This document shows positions 1-8,106 of a stretch of 64,000 bases of DNA, in pieces. Position 1 is the stretch's first letter. Every line of letters begins with the position of its first letter. The notes under the pieces are model-generated. The model had not been told where the DNA came from. It saw only the letters and a program-made list of their open reading frames with translations, and searched no databases. Source of the DNA: Kribbella flavida DSM 17836 (GTDB taxonomy: Bacteria; Actinomycetota; Actinomycetes; Propionibacteriales; Kribbellaceae); contig NC_013729.1 in the NCBI RefSeq assembly GCF_000024345.1, positions 6,510,001 to 6,574,000 of the forward strand, given 5' to 3'. Both the position numbers and the translations under genes were made by a program.

Positions 1-772
1 GGAAGACGGAGTCGACCAGCCGGCCCTGGTTGACCAGCCGGCCCTGCTCGTCGGACTCCAGCCAGTGCACCGGCGCCACGTCGACGTCGAGGCCGAACGC
101 CTTGCCGCGGTCGATGAACGGGTCCAGCAGCTTGAGGATCGCCGGGATGTTGTCGCTGCCCGGGTAGTCCCCCTCGGTCCGCAGCACCAGCGTCAGCCGG
201 CTGCCCGGTTCCAGCTCGAGCAGGTCGACGATCGCCCGGTACCGCTGGTCGACCGGCGACGGCGGCGCGTCCACCAGTACCAGCTCGTCGAGCCCGTGGC
301 TGCGGAACATCTCCAGGAACCGGGTCGACACGCCCTCGGTGTCCCAGACGCAGCCGACCTCGCTGCCGATGTTGAACTCGACGAACTTCGGGATCCCGTC
401 GCTGATCAGCACGTCCGGCCGGCCGGACTGGATCAGGTGCTCGCCGAGCACCTCGTCGTCGTCCAGGTACTCGATCAGGCCGTCCGGAGTACCGAGCAGT
501 TTCCGCAGCTCCCCGGCGGTCGTTGCCCGGCGCAACGCGGTCTGCAGGACCAGCTCCAGCAGCCGGTCCATCACCCGGCCCAGCTCGTCGTACCGGCCGC
601 GGTCGATCAGCACCGGCCGCAGCGGCCGCCAGGACCGGTTGAAGGTGAGCACCCGGTCGAACACCCGCCGCCAGTCCTCGTGCCCGGCCGCGACCACCTT
701 CTCCCGGGTCGCCGCCGGCAGTTCCTGCCAGGCGTCGAAAGGGCGGCCACGCCAGTCGTAGCTCAGGTCCAT
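1..772 (-). CDS. ATP-grasp ligase-like protein, second copy (partial, runs off left edge)
   Basis: The first 257 residues are visible; the C-terminal half with the expected ATP-grasp core lies outside the window. The ATG at 772 overlaps the stop of the preceding gene by 10 bases, so translation is probably coupled. The visible part aligns along its length with its neighbour at 763..2121: both have a GH-x-x-W start region, a W-x-PLR motif, a TAGEL-R segment, a VE-N segment before a G-D-x-D/E-GV stretch, and a T-EGDYPG or TAGGGYPG segment before the next domain. It is therefore a tandem paralog of a putative carboxylate-amine or carboxylate-thiol ligase. The function is inferred from the paralog; the substrate is unknown. 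Confidence 0.75.
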   Translation of the reverse strand, partial: MDLSYDWRGRPFDAWQELPAATREKVVAAGHEDWRRVFDRVLTFNRSWRPLRPVLIDRGRYDELGRVMDRLLELVLQTALRRATTAGELRKLLGTPDGLIEYLDDDEVLGEHLIQSGRPDVLISDGIPKFVEFNIGSEVGCVWDTEGVSTRFLEMFRSHGLDELVLVDAPPSPVDQRYRAIVDLLELEPGSRLTLVLRTEGDYPGSDNIPAILKLLDPFIDRGKAFGLDVDVAPVHWLESDEQGRLVNQGRLVDSVF

Positions 773-2121
773 CGCTTCAGCTCCGTTTCGTCCACGAGCA
801 GCAGGCCGCCGGTCAGCGCACCCTGGGTCAGGTTCACCACGCCGCCCGCACCCGGCGGCGAGAAGCGGGTGAAAACACCCGCGGGGATCCGGTCGAACAG
901 GTAGGTCGACACGCAGTACGAGACCTCGGCCTCGACGACCTCGCCGGTCGCCGGTGCGAGGAACTGCATGGTCAGCGGGTCGGCCTCGATCAGCTCCTGG
1001 AGGATGTGCGGCCCGGTCGCCGCGTCCAGCGCGGCCAGCCAGTCCTCGGTGGAGGTGAGCGGTCCGATGAAGACGCCGTGCCCGCCGTAGTCGTCGGTCG
1101 GCTTGAGCACCAGCCGTTCGCGGTCGTCGATCGCCCGCTGCCGCAGCCGCGGGCCATAGACCCAGGTCCGCGGGATGTGCGCCCGGACGACGTCGGCGTC
1201 CTCGGCCGGCAGGTTGTCCAGGTCCTCCCAGAGCCAGGCGAAGATCGTCTTGTTGCTGAGCAGCCACACCGCGCTCGGCAGGTACATCCGGAACGTCCCG
1301 GCCGCGTGCGCCGCCCGGACCGCCGCCATCCCGGGACTGTCCGCGACGTACGGCGGAACGAACATCCGCCAGACGGCATCCAGCGTCCGGTCGCCGGCTG
1401 TGAGCCGCCCGTCGGCGTCCTGCTCGATCCACTCGACAGGGTGCACCACCAGGTCCACGCCGAGCTCGCGACCGCGGTCGGCGAACGGGCGCAGCCGGTT
1501 GATCAGGTAGTTCGGCCGGTCCGCGCCCGGGTAGCCGCCACCGGCGGTGAACAGCATCCCGGTCACCTTGCCCGGGCCGACGTCGGCCCGGATCGCGTCG
1601 AAGCGTGCGTCGATCGCCGACGGCGGAGCGGCCGCCCGCAGGTCGGCGAACATGCGCTCCTCGCGGTACACCTCCATCCACCGCTTGATCACGCCGTCCG
1701 CGTCCAGCACCCCGCCGAGCGCGCTCTCCACGTTGCACTCAACCATCCGCGGGACTCCGCCTTCCAGCAGCAGGTCCGAACGGATCGCGTTGATCAGCCG
1801 CCCGGTCAGCGGCTCGCTGTCGTCGAGCAGCTCGATCCGTCCCTCCGGCACCCCGAGCACCTCGCGCAGCTCGCCGGCCGTCCGGGCCCGCCGCCGGCAG
1901 CACTCCAGGACCAGCCGTGCCACCTGCTGGGTGACCCGGTTCATCTCGGCGTACGCCGCGTGCGAGGCGACCGGGGAGCGCAGCGGGATCCAGTTCTGGT
2001 TCTGCAGCGCCACGTCGTCGTACACCTGCTGCCAGTACTTGTGGCCGTAGGCAAGCAGCTTCTCGCGCACCGGTGCGGGCAGGACCGGCCAGAGCTCGGC
2101 CGCGGACGGTCGTTCGGTCAT
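763..2121 (-). CDS. Circularly permuted ATP-grasp ligase-like protein
   Basis: The protein has 452 residues. Its ATG at 2121 forms an ATGA overlap with the stop of the E1 beta gene. The C-terminal half contains LVLKPTDDYGGHGVFIGP, which resembles the nucleotide-binding segment of circularly permuted ATP-grasp enzymes, followed by a HILQELIEADP segment typical of the metal-binding strand. ATP-grasp enzymes activate a carboxylate as an acyl phosphate and couple it to an amine or thiol. As the downstream member of a biosynthetic operon with a paralog right after it, an amide-bond-forming tailoring role is the best guess. The substrate cannot be read from the sequence. The family call is moderately sure and the reaction is inference. 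Confidence 0.75.
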   Translation of the reverse strand: MTERPSAAELWPVLPAPVREKLLAYGHKYWQQVYDDVALQNQNWIPLRSPVASHAAYAEMNRVTQQVARLVLECCRRRARTAGELREVLGVPEGRIELLDDSEPLTGRLINAIRSDLLLEGGVPRMVECNVESALGGVLDADGVIKRWMEVYREERMFADLRAAAPPSAIDARFDAIRADVGPGKVTGMLFTAGGGYPGADRPNYLINRLRPFADRGRELGVDLVVHPVEWIEQDADGRLTAGDRTLDAVWRMFVPPYVADSPGMAAVRAAHAAGTFRMYLPSAVWLLSNKTIFAWLWEDLDNLPAEDADVVRAHIPRTWVYGPRLRQRAIDDRERLVLKPTDDYGGHGVFIGPLTSTEDWLAALDAATGPHILQELIEADPLTMQFLAPATGEVVEAEVSYCVSTYLFDRIPAGVFTRFSPPGAGGVVNLTQGALTGGLLLVDETELKRWT

Positions 2122-3095
2122 CGCTCCCCCTTCAGTACGGCGCGGATCGTGGCCAGCAGCTGGTCCCGGCCCGGCTGCACCGCCCGGTCCAGCGCCAGCG
2201 CGAACGGCAGCACGGCGCCGTCGGGCCGGGTCACGCGGCGAGGCGGCGCGACCAGGTCGAACCGCTCGGCAGCGACCGCCAGAACCTCCGCGGCGAACCC
2301 GCTGGTCCGGTTCGAATCGTCGATCACCACCAGCCGCCGGGTCCTCGCCACCGAGGCGGCCAGTCCGTCCACGTCCAGCGGATAGACCGTGCGCGGGTCG
2401 AACACCTCGATCGAGATGCCCTCCCCGGCCAGCTCGTCGGCGGCCGCCAGCGCATCCTGCAGCAAGTGGCCGAGAGCAACGACTGTCACGTCCGAGCCGT
2501 CCCGGGCGACGCGACCGACCCCCAACGGAACGGGCCCCAGCTGCTCGAAGTCCACGTCGTCGCGGATTCCGAGCGCTCCGGCCGGCGCGAACACCACCAC
2601 CGGGTCGTTCTCCCGGATCGCCGACAGCAGCAGTCCGTAGGCGTCCGCCGGCGTCGCCGGGACGACCGTCTTCACCCCGACGTGCGCGAACAGGCTGTAC
2701 GGGTGGTCCGAGTGCTGCCCGGCCCACCCGGTCCGCGAGCCCGACCCGGGCACGACGTACGTCACCGGCACCGTGCACTGGCCGCCGGTCATCAGGGAGA
2801 ACTTGTGCGCCTGGTTGGCGATCTGCTCGAAGACCAGGAACAGCAGCGACGGGATCTGGAACTCGATCACCGGCCGCAGCCCGGCCAGCGCCGCCCCGGT
2901 CGCGAAGTTGGTGAACGCCTGCTCCGACAGCGGCGTGTCCAGCACCCGCTCCGGGCCGAAGCGGTCGGCCAGCCCCGCGGTCAGGTTCGAGGCGGCCACC
3001 CGGACGTCCTCGCCGAGCACGAACACCGACTCGTCGGCGGCCAACTCGTCGCCGAGCGCCCGGTTCAGCGCCTTCAGGTAGGACAGTTTCGGCAT
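2118..3095 (-). CDS. 2-oxoacid dehydrogenase E1 component, beta subunit
   Basis: The protein has 325 residues, normal for the family, and begins MPKLSYLKALNRAL. It carries the conserved LGEDV segment near residue 35, a DTPLSEQAFTNFATGAALAG segment, and an FDPRTVYPLD region in the C-terminal transketolase domain. With the alpha subunit it forms a thiamine-diphosphate enzyme that decarboxylates a 2-oxo acid. The ATG overlaps the alpha-subunit stop as ATGA, and its own stop overlaps the next ATG the same way. No E2 or E3 gene lies in the cluster. The pair may feed an acyl group to a carrier protein or CoA through housekeeping partners, or act as a simple decarboxylase; that is inference. Confidence 0.92.
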   Translation of the reverse strand: MPKLSYLKALNRALGDELAADESVFVLGEDVRVAASNLTAGLADRFGPERVLDTPLSEQAFTNFATGAALAGLRPVIEFQIPSLLFLVFEQIANQAHKFSLMTGGQCTVPVTYVVPGSGSRTGWAGQHSDHPYSLFAHVGVKTVVPATPADAYGLLLSAIRENDPVVVFAPAGALGIRDDVDFEQLGPVPLGVGRVARDGSDVTVVALGHLLQDALAAADELAGEGISIEVFDPRTVYPLDVDGLAASVARTRRLVVIDDSNRTSGFAAEVLAVAAERFDLVAPPRRVTRPDGAVLPFALALDRAVQPGRDQLLATIRAVLKGER

Positions 3096-4045
3096 CAGCG
3101 CTGCACCTCCGGCGACGCGTAGAGGAACTCGAGAGCGGCAGCCGGGTCGGGATGGGCACTGCCCAGCGCGAACCCGGCCGCCGCGTCGAGCAGGGCCTCG
3201 ATCTCGGCATCCACGGCTGCCCGTAGCTCGGCAGCCAGCCGTGCGCCCTGGATCTCCACTGGGTCCCGCGACCGCCCAGTCGAGAGCTCTTCGGTCGATC
3301 GGTAGTTCAGCCGCGTCCGGTGCTCGAAGGTGTGGTGAGCGTCGAAGCGGTACGTCGTGCACTCCAGGAACGTCGGTCCCCGGCCGGACCGGGCCCGGGC
3401 GACGGCGGCGGACGTTGCTGCCAGCACCTTCTCCGGGTCCTGTCCGTCGACGGTGAAGGCCGGCATCCCGAAGGCCCGGGCCCGGCCGGTGATGCTGCCC
3501 GCGACCGCCGACTGCACCGGCATCGTGGTGGCGTAGCCGTTGTTCTCGCAGACGAACACCACCGGGACCTGCCACAGCGCGGCCAGGTTGAAGGCCTCCA
3601 GCAGCATGCCCTCGTTCATCGCGCCGTCGCCGAAGAAGCTGGCCGCCACCACGTCGCGGCCCTGCCGGCGGTACGCCCAGGCGGCGCCGGTCGCGATGGA
3701 GCCGGCCGCGCCGACGATCGCGTTGGCGCCGAGCACGCCCAGCCCGAAGTCGGCCGCGTGCATGGACCCGCCGCGGCCCTTGTTCAGCCCGCTCTCGCGG
3801 CCCATCAGCTCGGCCAGCATCCGGGCCGGGTCCGCCCCCTTGGCCAGCACGTGCCCGTGGCCGCGGTGGGTGCTGGTGATCACGTCGTCCGGGCGCAGCG
3901 CCGCGCACACCCCGGCCGCGATCGCCTCCTGGCCGACGTACGGGTGGATGCCGCCGACGATCTCACCGGACCGGACGAACCCGATCGCCCGCTCCTCGAA
4001 ACGCCGGATCAACCGCACGGTCCGGTAGAGCTGGTCGGCGGTCAC
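3095..4045 (-). CDS. 2-oxoacid dehydrogenase E1 component, alpha subunit (ThDP-dependent)
   Basis: The protein has 316 residues. The thiamine-diphosphate motif is complete: it starts GDGAMNEGMLLEAFN and ends with the paired Asn of VFVCENN. Further family marks are a THRGHGHVLAKG segment and a GRGGSMH segment. The GTG at 4045 starts 4 bases after the stop of the DUF3050 gene. It works with the beta subunit encoded next. Known family substrates include pyruvate, branched-chain 2-oxo acids and aryl-2-oxo acids; PglB/PglC of phenylglycine pathways are E1-type subunits of this kind. Next to a hydroxymandelate synthase, an arylglyoxylate or arylpyruvate substrate is plausible but unproven. Confidence 0.92.
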   Translation of the reverse strand: MTADQLYRTVRLIRRFEERAIGFVRSGEIVGGIHPYVGQEAIAAGVCAALRPDDVITSTHRGHGHVLAKGADPARMLAELMGRESGLNKGRGGSMHAADFGLGVLGANAIVGAAGSIATGAAWAYRRQGRDVVAASFFGDGAMNEGMLLEAFNLAALWQVPVVFVCENNGYATTMPVQSAVAGSITGRARAFGMPAFTVDGQDPEKVLAATSAAVARARSGRGPTFLECTTYRFDAHHTFEHRTRLNYRSTEELSTGRSRDPVEIQGARLAAELRAAVDAEIEALLDAAAGFALGSAHPDPAAALEFLYASPEVQR

Positions 4046-4049
4046 CAGG

Positions 4050-4847
4050 TCAGCCTTTGATCGCCACGAGAATGGCGTCCCACAGCCGGGCGCGGGCGGC
4101 GAGCGCGGTGTTGATGGTGTCCGCGCACTGCTGCCACTTGGCCTGGTCGTCGCCGCACAGGTCGGCGACCATCTGCATCGCCATCGGGGTGTGGAACTCG
4201 CCGTCCACCTCGATGTGCCGCTCCAGGTAGTCGACGAACGTGTTGAGCTTTCTCGACCGCTCGTTCACCGCGACCACCTGGGTGAACATGTCCGGGATCA
4301 GGTCCTCCCGGCCGAACGCGAAGGCCGCCGCCTGGCAGTGCACCGGCGCGTTCTCGATGATGTCCCAGGTGGTGCCGGCGAAGTCGATCGACGCCTCCGG
4401 TACGCCGGCCGCCCGCAGCGACTCGACCACCGAGCCGCCGTCGCGCAGCAGGCCGATCAGCTGCTCGATCGCCGTCGTGTCCGCGCCGGCTTCCCGCATC
4501 CCGTTCACGTACAGCTCGAAGTGGCTGATGAAGCCCGCCTGGCCGTCGACGACCAGCTCGTCGGACTCCTCGACCATCACGATGTCGTTGATCAGCCGCC
4601 GGCTGCCCGGGTGCGCGGTCGGGATCCACGGCACGGTGACGCAGGTGAGCTCGCGCTGCAGCGACTTCAGCAGCGACATGAAGTCCCAGACCGCGAAGAC
4701 GTGGTGCTCCATGAAGGTGACCAGCGACTCGTGCGTGTCCAGGTTCGCGTAGAGCGGGTGCTGGACGACCTTGTCGCGGGCGTCGCCGACGGCCTTCTCC
4801 AGCTGCTCGATGCCCGGGTGGGTCTGACCCCAGTCGTAGCGTGACAT
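4050..4847 (-). CDS. DUF3050 family protein, heme-oxygenase-like fold (putative diiron oxygenase)
   Basis: The protein has 265 residues and matches the DUF3050 pattern: [19 protein letters not shown] near residue 47, a HFELY segment, an [16 protein letters not shown] segment, and [13 protein letters not shown] near the C-terminus. The E-x2-H and E-x2-H type pairs suit the metal sites of heme-oxygenase-like diiron oxidases and oxygenases, a fold used for N-oxygenation and C-C cleavage in several natural-product pathways. The ATG at 4847 has a strong GAAGGAGA ribosome site and starts 12 bases after the PhyH-like gene. Fold assignment is fairly sure; diiron chemistry and substrate are inferred. 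Confidence 0.8.
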   Translation of the reverse strand: MSRYDWGQTHPGIEQLEKAVGDARDKVVQHPLYANLDTHESLVTFMEHHVFAVWDFMSLLKSLQRELTCVTVPWIPTAHPGSRRLINDIVMVEESDELVVDGQAGFISHFELYVNGMREAGADTTAIEQLIGLLRDGGSVVESLRAAGVPEASIDFAGTTWDIIENAPVHCQAAAFAFGREDLIPDMFTQVVAVNERSRKLNTFVDYLERHIEVDGEFHTPMAMQMVADLCGDDQAKWQQCADTINTALAARARLWDAILVAIKG

Positions 4848-4859
4848 GACGATCTCCTT

Positions 4860-5768
4860 CTAGCGATCGGCCCAGAGCGTCGGGCAGAAGTCGGGGTCGG
4901 CGTAGTCGGGCCGCCCGTCGGGGGTCCGGCGGACCACCGCGTCGTGGTTGTACGCCGCGAGCGTGCCGTCGGACAGCGGGAACTCCCGGTAGGCGTTGCC
5001 ACCGTCCTGCAGGTGCAGCGAGATCGCGCGGCGCGGTCGGTCGCTGACGTTGGCGCCGGAGCCGTGGTACGTCCGGCAGTGGTGGAAGTTCAGGTGCCCG
5101 CGCGGGATCGTGATCGGCACCTTGACCACCTCGACGCCGTTGTGCCGCGCGTTCTCGGTGAGCATCTGCTCCAGCTGCGACCGGTCCCGCTCGGCGAAGT
5201 GCCGGACCACGGTGTCGTCGCTGCCGATCTCCTGCCAGCGGTGGCTGCCGTCGACCATCGTGATCGTGCCCATCTCCGGCGGGCAGTCGTGGAACGGGAT
5301 GAACGCGGTCAGCATCCGCTCCGACGACGAGGACGACCAGTAGTGCTTGTCGAAGTGCCAGGGCACGATGTTCGACGGTTCGCCGGAGATCGGCGGCTTG
5401 TAGATCAGCGTGGACTGGAAGATCCGGATCTCGTCCACCTGCGCCAGCCGGGCCGCGACCGCGCCGATCAGCGGCTTGCGCAGGATCTTCGCCAGGCCGT
5501 CGTGCTCGTAGTGCACGTAGTCGTTGTGCCGCTGCACGTCGCCCTTGGACGGGTCCCAGTAGGCCAGCTTCGGCGGCCGGACCGGCAACGTGCGGTCACG
5601 CTCGCCGGCGTAGTACCGCTCACTGGCGTTGACCAGCTCGTCGGTCTCGTCGTCGGTCAGCAGCTTCTTCGACAGGTACCAGCCGTGCTCGGCGTAGAAC
5701 GCCACGTCCTCGTCGGACGGCAGCAGCTCGATCTCTTCCTCGGACAGGCGGAACTCCAGAGCACTCAC
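4860..5768 (-). CDS. Phytanoyl-CoA dioxygenase (PhyH) family Fe(II)/2-oxoglutarate oxygenase
   Basis: The protein has 302 residues. The iron facial triad is visible as H-x-D in VPWHFDKHYW near residue 140 and a distal His in CRTYHGSGAN. An Arg that would hold 2-oxoglutarate follows in DRPRRAISLHL. A GSHRW segment between them is typical of the family. Such enzymes hydroxylate unactivated carbons or catalyse related oxidations using O2 and 2-oxoglutarate. The GTG at 5768 overlaps the preceding stop as GTGA. In this operon it is a tailoring oxygenase; the substrate is unknown. Confidence 0.85.
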   Translation of the reverse strand: MSALEFRLSEEEIELLPSDEDVAFYAEHGWYLSKKLLTDDETDELVNASERYYAGERDRTLPVRPPKLAYWDPSKGDVQRHNDYVHYEHDGLAKILRKPLIGAVAARLAQVDEIRIFQSTLIYKPPISGEPSNIVPWHFDKHYWSSSSSERMLTAFIPFHDCPPEMGTITMVDGSHRWQEIGSDDTVVRHFAERDRSQLEQMLTENARHNGVEVVKVPITIPRGHLNFHHCRTYHGSGANVSDRPRRAISLHLQDGGNAYREFPLSDGTLAAYNHDAVVRRTPDGRPDYADPDFCPTLWADR

Positions 5769-6841
5769 AGCTCGACCCCTTGCAGCTCGCGCTCCTTGGC
5801 CTCGTACAGGGCCTTGATGTTGCCGCTGCCGAACGTCATCGCGCCGCGCCGCTCGATGATCTCCAGGAACAGCGTCCGGCGGACGTGCATCGACTCGGTG
5901 AAGATCTGCAGCAGCTGGCCCCAGTGGTCCCGGTCGACCAGGATGCCGAGCTTCTGCAGGTCCTCGATCGGCGTCTCCACCTCGCCGACCCGCTCCGGCA
6001 GCGCCTGGTAGTACGCGGCCGGCGTACCGAGGAAGTTCACCCCGCGCCCGGCCAGCGTGCCGACCGCCTCGACGATGTCGCTGGTGCGCAGCGCGATGTG
6101 CTGCACGCCGGCGCCCGCGTGCCAGCTGAGGAAGTCGTCGATCTGCCCCGGGCGGCGGTTCGGGTCCGGCTCGATCAAGGTGAACGTCACGTGCTTGGAC
6201 GGGCTCTGCACGACCGTCGACTCCATGCCCTGACCGGCCACCTCGATGTACTCGTCGAAGATCGGCAGGAAGCCGAAGACGTTCTCGTAGAAGTCGACCG
6301 TCGGCTTCAGCTGTCCCGACGGCACGCAGATCGCCAGGTGGTCGATCTCGCTGAACAGCTTCTCGTCCGGCCCGCCGGCCGGCTCGGTGATCTGGAACGC
6401 GCCGGGCAGGAACTCCCGCCGCGGCCCGTGCCGCTCGACCAGCCGGTGGATCACGTCCCCGAAGCCGGCGACCTCGGCGACCACCACCGTGGTCTCCTGC
6501 TCGTCGCTGTACGTCGTGGGCTCGGCGACCGACACCGCGCCGCGGCCCATCAGCTCGGTGTAGGCGACGGAGGCGTTGTCCACCTCCAGCCCGACCACCG
6601 CGACGCCGTCGCCGTGCCGCTGCACGTACTCGGCGGCCGGGTGGTCCGCCGCCAGTCCGGACGTCAGCACGATCTGTACCGCGCTCTCCCGCAGCAGCAG
6701 CGACCGCTGGTCCGTCAGGCCCGTCTCCGGTCCCCCCTGACCGTGCACCTGCAAGCCGAAAGCGTGTCCCAGGTAGAACGCCGCCTGCCGTGCGTCGCCC
6801 ACGTACATCTCCACGTGGTCGATCCCGTAGATCTCCATCAC
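5765..6841 (-). CDS. 4-hydroxymandelate synthase-type dioxygenase (HPPD superfamily)
   Basis: The protein has 358 residues and two vicinal-oxygen-chelate halves. Predicted iron ligands are His168 (EIDHLAI), His248 (GVQHIAL) and Glu327 (FLEIIER). HPPD enzymes have Phe in a GNFKALFE helix; this protein has Ile342 in GNIKALYE, the change known to separate hydroxymandelate synthase from homogentisate-forming HPPD. Other segments also resemble HMS of glycopeptide clusters, for example HGDGVA and STVVQS. HMS turns 4-hydroxyphenylpyruvate into 4-hydroxymandelate. The GTG at 6841 is preferred to ATG 6838 because it gives the GTGA overlap seen throughout the operon. No hydroxymandelate oxidase or hydroxyphenylglycine aminotransferase is in view, so the fate of the product is open. 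Confidence 0.87.
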   Translation of the reverse strand: MMEIYGIDHVEMYVGDARQAAFYLGHAFGLQVHGQGGPETGLTDQRSLLLRESAVQIVLTSGLAADHPAAEYVQRHGDGVAVVGLEVDNASVAYTELMGRGAVSVAEPTTYSDEQETTVVVAEVAGFGDVIHRLVERHGPRREFLPGAFQITEPAGGPDEKLFSEIDHLAICVPSGQLKPTVDFYENVFGFLPIFDEYIEVAGQGMESTVVQSPSKHVTFTLIEPDPNRRPGQIDDFLSWHAGAGVQHIALRTSDIVEAVGTLAGRGVNFLGTPAAYYQALPERVGEVETPIEDLQKLGILVDRDHWGQLLQIFTESMHVRRTLFLEIIERRGAMTFGSGNIKALYEAKERELQGVEL

Positions 6842-8106
6842 CAGGCCATCCCCTCAGTTGTTGTCTCTGTGGCCGGCGTGCTCGCCGGTCCGAACAGCAG
6901 GCTCACGTTCTGGCCGCCGAAGCCGAAGGAGTTCGACAGCGCGTACTCCGGCCGCAGCTCGCGCGGCTCCTTCCGGACCAGGTCCAGCGGGCAGGCCGGG
7001 TCCGGGTCGTCGAGGTTGTACGTCGGCGGCAGTACTCCGCGGGACACCGCCAGCGCGCTCGCGGCCGCCTCCACCACCCCGGAGGTCCCGAGCATGTGAC
7101 CGGTCAGCGCCTTGGTGGAGCTGACCGCCGGGACGGCCTCGCCGAACGCCAGGCCGATCGCGACCGACTCCGCGACGTCACCGAGCTTCGTACTCGTCCC
7201 GTGCGCGTTCACGTAGCCGACCTGCGCCGGTACGACGCCCGCGTTCGCGAACGCCTTGCGCATGCAGTCGGCCGCACCGGTTCCGTCGGGCCGGGGCGCG
7301 GTCGGGTGGTGCGCGTCGGCGTTGACGCCGTAGCCCGCCACGTCGGCGTACCCGCGGGCCCTTCGGGCGGTCGCGTGCTCGGCGCTCTCCAGGACCAGCA
7401 GCGCCGCCCCTTCGGAGAGCACGAAGCCGTTCCGGCGCAGGTCGAACGGCCTGCTCGCGGCCGTCGGGTCGTCCCAGCCGCGGGCCAGCGCCCGGGCGTT
7501 GCCGAACGTCTCCGCGAAGGTCGGAAACAGCGGGGCCTCGCTGGCCCCGCACAGCACGACATCGGCTTCGCCCGCGCGGATCAGCCGGACGGCGTCGGCG
7601 ATCGCCTGGGCGCCGGAAGCGCACGCCGTACCGACCGAGGAGGTGTAGCCGCGCAGGCCGAACCGGATCGCGACCCGGGCGGCCGGCATGTTCGGCAGGA
7701 TCCCGGTCAGCAGGTACGGGCTGACCGCGGCCCGGCCCCGCGCGGCCCGCGCCAGCACCTGGCTCTCCAGCGTGGCCATGCCGCCGACGCCGCCGATGAT
7801 CACGCCGATCCGGTCCGGGTCGACGTTCTCGCCGACCACCAGGCCGGCGTCGGCCAGCGCGTCCTCGGCGGTCAGCTGGGCCAGGATCACGGTCCTGTCC
7901 ATCACCTTGCCGTCCGGGCCACTGGCGATCTTGCCCGGGTCGACCGGGGGCAAGAACCCAGCCAGCTCGACCGACTCCGCGACCGGGTGCCCCGCCGGCG
8001 GCCGGCCGATTCCCGACCGTCCGTGCAGCAACGCGTCGAACACGTCGTCGACTCCCCGGCCGACCGGCGTGAGCAGGCCCATCCCGGTGATGGTCACGGC
8101 CGTCAC
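6838..8106 (-). CDS. Beta-ketoacyl-ACP synthase, FabF type, with intact catalytic triad
   Basis: The protein has 422 residues, close to FabF length. The catalytic residues are all present: Cys162 in GTACASG, His302 in VNAHGTST and His337 in KALTGH. It should catalyse decarboxylative Claisen condensation between an acyl primer and malonyl-ACP. It is the only fully canonical ketosynthase in the cluster and probably works with the two ACPs encoded upstream. The GTG start gives a GTGA overlap with the ligase gene. A housekeeping fatty-acid role is unlikely, because the usual fabD/fabH neighbours are absent and the gene is embedded in a biosynthetic operon. Confidence 0.9.
   Translation of the reverse strand: MTAVTITGMGLLTPVGRGVDDVFDALLHGRSGIGRPPAGHPVAESVELAGFLPPVDPGKIASGPDGKVMDRTVILAQLTAEDALADAGLVVGENVDPDRIGVIIGGVGGMATLESQVLARAARGRAAVSPYLLTGILPNMPAARVAIRFGLRGYTSSVGTACASGAQAIADAVRLIRAGEADVVLCGASEAPLFPTFAETFGNARALARGWDDPTAASRPFDLRRNGFVLSEGAALLVLESAEHATARRARGYADVAGYGVNADAHHPTAPRPDGTGAADCMRKAFANAGVVPAQVGYVNAHGTSTKLGDVAESVAIGLAFGEAVPAVSSTKALTGHMLGTSGVVEAAASALAVSRGVLPPTYNLDDPDPACPLDLVRKEPRELRPEYALSNSFGFGGQNVSLLFGPASTPATETTTEGMAW

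Noticed and set aside
65-904. Many long plus-strand open frames opposite the biosynthetic cluster and ribosomal genes
   Set aside because: Their translations are biased to R, P, G, H and Q with no domain, as expected from third-position GC on the strand opposite real genes.
763-3210. An 815-residue open frame spanning the E1 beta and ATP-grasp genes
   Set aside because: Only its C-terminal part (from ATG 2121) is a recognisable protein; the first half is low-complexity Arg/Gly translation in a wrong frame over the E1 beta gene.
5765-6841. Plain HPPD (homogentisate pathway) call
   Set aside because: GNIKALYE carries the Ile typical of hydroxymandelate synthase, other segments are HMS-like, and no tyrosine-degradation genes are adjacent.
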